Positions 6,321-9,975 of a stretch of DNA of 9,975 bases are shown piece by piece. Below the pieces are notes generated by a model. It worked only from the letters and a program-made list of their open reading frames with translations, made no database searches and had not been told where the DNA came from. A program made the translations under genes and the position numbers. This DNA is from Bacteroidota bacterium. Lineage in GTDB: Bacteria; Bacteroidota; Bacteroidia; UBA7662. The stretch lies in contig VGFN01000042.1 of the NCBI GenBank assembly GCA_016868875.1, forward strand, positions 1-9,975. The letters run 5' to 3'. How positions within the stretch are numbered: position 1 is the stretch's first letter; every line of letters begins with the position of its first letter.

Positions 6321-7058
6321 ATGAATTTCTTTTACCATTTTGGGCGATACCTGATGATGCTACGACTCATGCTCCGCAAACCGGAGAATGGACGGATGTA
6401 TTGGGAAGAAACCGTTCGGCAAATGTCCTCCATTGGCTTGGGTTCGGTGGGCATTGTGGCCTTCGTCGCGGTGTTTATGGGAGGGGTTTCCGCTGTCCAA
6501 ACGGTGTATCAATTGGTGGCTCCTTACATTTCCCTGACCGTTGTGGGCTCCATTGTCACCAATTCCAGCATACTCGAATTAGGCCCGTCAATTACTTCCT
6601 TGGTCTTGGCCGGCAAAATTGGCTCCAACATTGCCTCCGAGCTCGGCTATATGCGTAGTTCGGAACAAATCGACGCCTTGGAAATTATGGGGGTGAATCC
6701 CGTGTCCTACTTGGTCGGGCCCAAGGTGGTCGCTTGCCTCACGATGATTCCTCTTCTGGTTATTACCTCGATTTCCATGTCTATCCTGGGGGGGATGGTC
6801 ATCTGCCAACTCACCGGCCTCATCACCTTTGATCAGTTTATCGAAGGGGCGAGATCCACCTTCCTCCCCTACGATGTGTTTTTTGCGATGTGCAAGGCGG
6901 TCACCTTTGCGTTTTTCATTTCCTCCGTTTCGGCCTATCACGGGTACCATGTCCAAGGCGGAGCGCTGGAAGTGGGAAGGGCCTCGACCAAAGCAGTGGT
7001 GTATTGTTGCGTGCTCATTCTTTTGGGGGATTATATCTTGGCCCAATTGTTGTTATGA
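6321..7058 (+). CDS. mlaE: MlaE/YrbE-type ABC transporter permease
   Basis: MlaE is the inner-membrane permease of the ABC system that moves phospholipids between the inner and outer membranes. The 245-residue protein opens with an amphipathic stretch (1-35). Hydrophobic segments follow at about 40-66, 70-98, 130-165, 184-206 and 223-245. The conserved MlaE stretch LAGKIGSNIASELGYMRSSE (96-115), continuing to IDALEIMGVNP (117-127), forms the loop that couples to the ATPase. PENGRMYW (21-28) matches flavobacterial versions as I recall them. ATG 6321 gives the family length. The next gene, 34 bp downstream, is the matching ATPase, so the two form a permease-ATPase pair. No MlaD-type substrate-binding protein follows here; in Bacteroidota it is commonly encoded elsewhere. 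Confidence 0.93.
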   Translation: MNFFYHFGRYLMMLRLMLRKPENGRMYWEETVRQMSSIGLGSVGIVAFVAVFMGGVSAVQTVYQLVAPYISLTVVGSIVTNSSILELGPSITSLVLAGKIGSNIASELGYMRSSEQIDALEIMGVNPVSYLVGPKVVACLTMIPLLVITSISMSILGGMVICQLTGLITFDQFIEGARSTFLPYDVFFAMCKAVTFAFFISSVSAYHGYHVQGGALEVGRASTKAVVYCCVLILLGDYILAQLLL

Positions 7059-7092
7059 GTCTTAAAATCCTCAAGATGCCCAAGGTTTTGTG

Positions 7093-7848
7093 ATGATAAG
7101 CCTGCAAGGAATTTCCAAAAAATTCGGGGACAAATCCGTCTTGGACGACATCCACGCGACCTTCCTGCCGGGCAAGGTGAACATGGTCATCGGCGCGAGC
7201 GGTAGCGGGAAATCGGTGCTGATGAAAACAATGGTCGGCTTGGTCAAACCCGATGCTGGTCGTCTGTTCTACAAGGACTTGGAGTTAGGGGAAATGGACG
7301 GTGACCAACGCAATGAATTGCGTCAAAAAATCGGGATGCTCTTTCAATCCGCTGCGCTTTTTGATTCCCTAACGGTCCTGGATAATCTCCTCTTCCCGTT
7401 GAGAATGTTCAGGCCTGCCTCCAAAGCAGCAATGCAAGAACGTGTAGCCTATTGTTTGGAGCGGGTTGGCCTTGCAGGAACCGAAATGCTTTTTCCCTCC
7501 GAACTCAGCGGTGGCATGAAGAAAAGGGTAGGGATCGCCCGCGCCATCGTCTTGGAACCCCAATTTCTGTTCTGCGATGAACCTAATTCAGGATTGGACC
7601 CCAAAACATCCATTCGCATTGACCACCTTATCCAGGATATCACCAACGAATATCAAATCACGACGATTGTGAATACCCATGATATGAATTCGGTCTTGGA
7701 ATGCGGGGACCATATTGTATTCCTGTACAAAGGTCGCAAAACCTGGGAGGGTGATCGCCAGCTTATCCTGAAGAGTGATAACGAGCCGCTGAATGAACTG
7801 GTTTATGCGACTCGGTTTTTGCAACAATTCCGCCAAAAATCGGGGTAA
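7093..7848 (+). CDS. mlaF: MlaF-type ABC transporter ATPase
   Basis: This is the ATP-hydrolysing partner of the upstream permease, acting on the cytoplasmic face to drive lipid transport. The 251 residues contain Walker A GASGSGKS (34-41), a Q-loop around Gln85, the signature LSGGMKKR (138-145), Walker B FLFCDEP with catalytic Glu163 (158-164), the D-loop NSGLD (165-169) and the H-loop His196 (VNTHDM). LSGGMKKR and EPNSGLDP are typical of the MlaF/Mkl subgroup rather than of import or drug-export ATPases. GTG 7090 is in frame one codon earlier, but ATG 7093 is the simpler choice. The 34-bp gap after mlaE has no terminator. sucD follows but has its own promoter, so the lipid-transport operon may end here. 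Confidence 0.95.
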   Translation: MISLQGISKKFGDKSVLDDIHATFLPGKVNMVIGASGSGKSVLMKTMVGLVKPDAGRLFYKDLELGEMDGDQRNELRQKIGMLFQSAALFDSLTVLDNLLFPLRMFRPASKAAMQERVAYCLERVGLAGTEMLFPSELSGGMKKRVGIARAIVLEPQFLFCDEPNSGLDPKTSIRIDHLIQDITNEYQITTIVNTHDMNSVLECGDHIVFLYKGRKTWEGDRQLILKSDNEPLNELVYATRFLQQFRQKSG

Positions 7849-7850
7849 TC

Positions 7851-7881
7851 TTGGTAGGACCTAAGGTCTGGCCTATTTTTG
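7851..7881 (+). promoter_or_regulatory. Bacteroidota-type promoter of sucD
   Basis: TTG at 7851-7853, a 20-nt spacer and TATTTTTG at 7874-7881 fit the TTG-N17-23-TAnnTTTG pattern of the Bacteroidota primary sigma factor. This is the most complete promoter in the window. Transcription would begin near 7888, giving a leader of about 25-30 nt before the ATG at 7915. The -33 element starts 2 bp after the mlaF stop. Confidence 0.7.
7858..7868. repeat. Inverted repeat within the sucD promoter spacer
   Basis: GACCT-A-AGGTC is a perfect 5-bp dyad around one base, lying between the -33 and -7 elements. A protein bound here would block RNA polymerase, so it could be an operator. An 11-bp palindrome can also occur by chance, and nothing else marks it as a binding site. 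Confidence 0.3.
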
Positions 7882-7914
7882 GGGCATTCCGCAAAAGGCG
7901 GTCTATCCCATCGT

Positions 7915-8790
7915 ATGAGCATACTTGTTAACGAACATTCTCGAATTTTGGTTCAAGGCTTCACCGGCACCGAAGGAACCTTTCATGCCGGTCAAATGTT
8001 GGAGTACGGAACCCAGGTTGTCGGTGGAGTGACCCCCGGCAAAGGAGGAACCGAACATTTGGGGAAACCGGTCTTCAACGACGTTCGTTCAGCAGTGGAA
8101 GCCACGGACGCCAACGTCTCCATCATCTTCGTGCCTCCCGCCTTCGCGGCTGATGCCATCATGGAGGCGGCTGATGCCGGTATTCCGCTGATCGTTTGCA
8201 TCACCGAGGGGATTCCTACCTCGGATATGGTCAAAGCAGCGGCGATGGTCCGCCGCAGGAACTCGCGGTTGATCGGTCCCAATTGCCCCGGCATCATCAC
8301 CCCTAAGCAAGCCAAAGTGGGCATTATGCCCGGCTTCGTTTTCAAGCCCGGCAAAATCGGGATTGTTTCCAAATCCGGTACCCTGACCTACGAAGCTGCG
8401 GATCAAATTGTCAAAGCGGGCCTGGGGATTTCAACCGCCATCGGTATTGGCGGTGACCCCGTCATTGGAACCTCTACCCGCGAAGCCTTGGAACTGTTCA
8501 TGAACGATCCTGAAACCGTAGGTGTTGTCATGATCGGAGAAATAGGAGGAGGCATGGAAGCCGAAGCCGCTCGCTGGCTGCGTGATGCCGGGAACCCCAA
8601 ACCGGTCGTGGGCTTTATTGCCGGACAAACCGCCCCCCCAGGCCGTCGGATGGGTCATGCCGGGGCTATCGTGGGTGGCAAGGACGATACAGCCGAGGCC
8701 AAAATGCGTATCATGTCCGAATGCGGCATCCATGTCGTCGCATCACCTGCTAACATTGGCCAAACCATGGCCGGCTTGGTCAAAAATTAA
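7915..8790 (+). CDS. sucD: Succinate-CoA ligase, alpha subunit
   Basis: SucD and SucC together interconvert succinyl-CoA and succinate with substrate-level phosphorylation in the TCA cycle. The 291 residues match the family length. The CoA-binding Rossmann domain opens with VQGFTGTEGTFH (13-24), GGVTPGKGG (37-45) follows, and GPNCPG (121-126) holds the conserved cysteine. SKSGTLTYE (152-160) and GIGGDPVIGT (177-186) mark the second domain. PPGRRMGHAGAIVGG (241-255) holds the active-site histidine His248 that is phosphorylated during catalysis. ATG 7915 starts directly at the conserved N-terminus; an earlier in-frame start at 7879 would overlap the promoter. No sucC lies beside it, and the gene has its own promoter, so the subunits are probably made from separate transcripts. 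Confidence 0.97.
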   Translation: MSILVNEHSRILVQGFTGTEGTFHAGQMLEYGTQVVGGVTPGKGGTEHLGKPVFNDVRSAVEATDANVSIIFVPPAFAADAIMEAADAGIPLIVCITEGIPTSDMVKAAAMVRRRNSRLIGPNCPGIITPKQAKVGIMPGFVFKPGKIGIVSKSGTLTYEAADQIVKAGLGISTAIGIGGDPVIGTSTREALELFMNDPETVGVVMIGEIGGGMEAEAARWLRDAGNPKPVVGFIAGQTAPPGRRMGHAGAIVGGKDDTAEAKMRIMSECGIHVVASPANIGQTMAGLVKN

Positions 8791-8799
8791 ACCTTTGTG

Positions 8800-8855
8800 G
8801 TTGTCTTTCGGGAATCGTCTTTCGGGAGTCGACTTTCAAAAATCGTCTTTCGATG
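8800..8855 (+). repeat. Degenerate 14-bp tandem repeat, four copies
   Basis: Four consecutive 14-bp units occupy the convergent gap between sucD and the PBP2-like gene: 8800-8813, 8814-8827, 8828-8841 and 8842-8855. Unit 2 reads ATCGTCTTTCGGGA. Against it, units 1, 3 and 4 match at 12, 9 and 11 of 14 positions, and CTTTC is kept in phase in all four. The third unit creates the palindrome AGTCGACT (8827-8834). Fourteen is not a multiple of three, and both flanking genes have already stopped or not yet begun. I see no stem-loop strong enough to call a terminator. Confidence 0.7.
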
Positions 8856-8860
8856 GTCCC

Positions 8861-9811
8861 CTATGGTCCGGGAGAGGGCTTGATCACAGAACGAGCACCG
8901 GCATGAAAGTGCTTCTCCATCAAGGCCTCAAATTCATCGGAATTTAACCAGCCCCATCCGCTGAACAGGAACTCTTCCCAGTACGACCTCAGCAAAGAGC
9001 CTTGGGGGAATACCAGATAACGAACAGTAGTAGAGGAGCCTGCAGGGATTCTTACCCGCCAACCCGAGAAATCTCCCTGCTTCGAATACGCGGAGGCCGT
9101 TCCTGCATCCATGACAGCGTATGTGGTCCCACTTTTCTTCCCCAAGGCTTTCCATACCATGGTCTCCTCCGAGATCCTTTCGGTTCGGCAGCGGGACGAA
9201 ATCATCTTAGTCCATTCCTTCTCCCAGGCTGCCGTCATCGGCGATTGATGCAAGACCAAGTTCCGATCGTCCAGGCCTTGGGTCATGGCTTTCCAAGCCC
9301 CCCATGCTGAACGATCCGAGAATGGCACCAACAGAACGACGCCGGATCGCAACCAAGGCAAAGGAGTTAGCCAGGTGCTGTCCTTGACGGGATTTACACC
9401 TTCACCCCCAACCAAGACCCCAGCAGCTTGGGTAGGGTCTGCCCCCATTGCGGAACGAAGAGAAGCGGTATCTGCATGAAAAACAGGGTCAAAATCCAAG
9501 CGGATCTGTTTGTCACGCTGCATCCAACGGACAAAGGCCCGTACCATATCCGCTTCCAGTCCTTGCCATTGGGGCAGAGGTTCCTTGGAGGCAGGTTCAT
9601 CATCGCGCAATCGCCCTTGAATCTGCACGCTGTACGGCGCATTCACCAACACATGGAAATCCATTCGTGCTGGGATTTCCTTGGGAAGGCCTATTTCACG
9701 GACAGCAACCGGTGCGCCCAGGAATTGACCGGCCCCATCTTGGGCCTGCACCATGAGGCTTGATATCAACAATACAACGAAGGCGACGCATATCCTAAAG
9801 ATGTTTTTCAT
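8861..9811 (-). CDS. Secreted PBP2-fold (SBP family 3-like) protein, ligand unknown
   Basis: This 316-residue protein begins MKNIFRIC, continues with a hydrophobic stretch and ends in VQA before QDG. That is a Sec signal peptide with likely cleavage after Ala23; there is no lipobox cysteine. The mature part shows the pattern of type-2 periplasmic binding folds: FHVLVNAPYSV (52-62), GLEADMVRAF (84-93), WLTPLPWLRSGVVLLVP (147-163) as the crossover region, YAVMDAGTASAY (231-242), and FPQGSLLRSYWEEFL (268-282) as the late helix. It is somewhat longer than plain family-3 binding proteins (about 250-280). It lacks the C-terminal transglycosylase domain of MltF. The ATG 9811 start is set by the signal peptide; longer in-frame sequence overlaps the nucleoside transporter. 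It follows that transporter by 16 bp, so the two are probably co-expressed. Confidence 0.7.
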   Translation of the reverse strand: MKNIFRICVAFVVLLISSLMVQAQDGAGQFLGAPVAVREIGLPKEIPARMDFHVLVNAPYSVQIQGRLRDDEPASKEPLPQWQGLEADMVRAFVRWMQRDKQIRLDFDPVFHADTASLRSAMGADPTQAAGVLVGGEGVNPVKDSTWLTPLPWLRSGVVLLVPFSDRSAWGAWKAMTQGLDDRNLVLHQSPMTAAWEKEWTKMISSRCRTERISEETMVWKALGKKSGTTYAVMDAGTASAYSKQGDFSGWRVRIPAGSSTTVRYLVFPQGSLLRSYWEEFLFSGWGWLNSDEFEALMEKHFHAGARSVIKPSPGP

Positions 9812-9827
9812 CGATTTGCGGTTATGG

Positions 9828-9975
9828 TTAAACAAGCATGCCCGCCAGGGCCGCATTGAGCAAAGAGGCCACCGTTCCGCCCAACAAGGCCTTGAGGCCC
9901 AATTGAGACAATAACGCCCTGCGCCCCGGGGCCAAGGCCCCAATCCCTCCAATCTGAATACCAATCGACGCAAAA
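9828..9975 (-). CDS. nupC: Concentrative nucleoside transporter (CNT family), C-terminal end (partial)
   Basis: The minus-strand frame entering at the window edge encodes 48 residues and stops with TAA at 9830-9828. It begins FASIGIQIGGIGALAPGRR and continues with hydrophobic residues to LLNAALAGMLV. This is the hallmark C-terminus of CNT transporters: the SIGIQIGGIG(A/S)LAP segment before the last membrane helix. CNT proteins import nucleosides across the inner membrane, coupled to Na+ or H+. The rest of the gene lies beyond the window. The PBP2-fold gene starts 16 bp downstream on the same strand, which suggests an operon. Confidence 0.85.
   Translation of the reverse strand, partial: FASIGIQIGGIGALAPGRRALLSQLGLKALLGGTVASLLNAALAGMLV

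Noticed and set aside
6588..7046. A 152-codon minus-strand frame opposite mlaE
   Set aside because: It is histidine- and glycine-rich low-similarity sequence opposite a well-supported membrane protein gene; a shadow frame.
8801..8855. The 14-bp repeats as a CRISPR array or rho-independent terminator
   Set aside because: There are no unique spacers between units, the units are too short, and no GC stem followed by a T run is present.
9812..9973. Possible N-terminal extension of the PBP2-like protein
   Set aside because: It would place a signal peptide in the middle of the protein and overlaps the CNT transporter coding sequence, which is clearly recognisable in another frame.

Overview
The window is a dense stretch of ordinary chromosome, most likely from a Bacteroidota bacterium and probably near the Flavobacteriales. 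Four observations support this. (i) The RsgA, RNase HII, GcvT, LpxD-like, MlaE/MlaF and SucD proteins read like the Bacteroidota forms of these families, as far as I can recall them. (ii) None of the starts I checked has a clear Shine-Dalgarno sequence. (iii) All three promoter-bearing intergenic regions carry correctly oriented TAnnTTTG boxes, the -7 element of the Bacteroidota primary sigma factor. (iv) LpxD and MlaEF point to a lipopolysaccharide-bearing outer membrane. Base composition is a little above 50% GC by eye, which is high for a typical flavobacterium, so the order is uncertain. I found no tRNA, rRNA, CRISPR array, insertion sequence, phage or toxin gene, and no sign of transfer.

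Layout. Positions 1-1886 (+): the last codons of an unidentified gene, then rsgA (ribosome small-subunit GTPase), dtd (D-aminoacyl-tRNA deacylase) and a MazG-like nucleotide pyrophosphohydrolase. They are tightly packed and look like one operon of translation and nucleotide quality control. Positions 1883-3744 (-): gcvT followed by comB, whose stop codon overlaps that of the MazG-like gene. Positions 3745-3828: divergent promoter region. Positions 3829-4779 (+): an LpxD-family acyltransferase. Positions 4786-6171 (-): a short-chain dehydrogenase followed by rnhB. Positions 6172-6320: divergent promoter region with a perfect inverted repeat. Positions 6321-7848 (+): mlaE and mlaF, the permease and ATPase of an outer-membrane lipid-transport ABC system. 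Positions 7849-7914: a well-formed promoter leading into sucD (7915-8790). Positions 8791-8860: convergent gap holding a degenerate four-copy 14-bp tandem repeat. Positions 8861-9975 (-): the end of a concentrative nucleoside transporter, followed by a secreted PBP2-fold protein.

Functionally the genes cover ribosome maturation and proofreading, one-carbon metabolism, envelope lipid assembly and trafficking, RNA-DNA hybrid removal, the TCA cycle and nucleoside uptake. No intergenic stretch exceeds 150 bp. I do not see a previously undescribed multi-gene system here. The points most worth a second look are a ComB homologue without an obvious pathway, the nucleoside transporter paired with a PBP2-fold secreted protein, the 14-bp repeat after sucD, and a 10-mer shared between two promoter regions.
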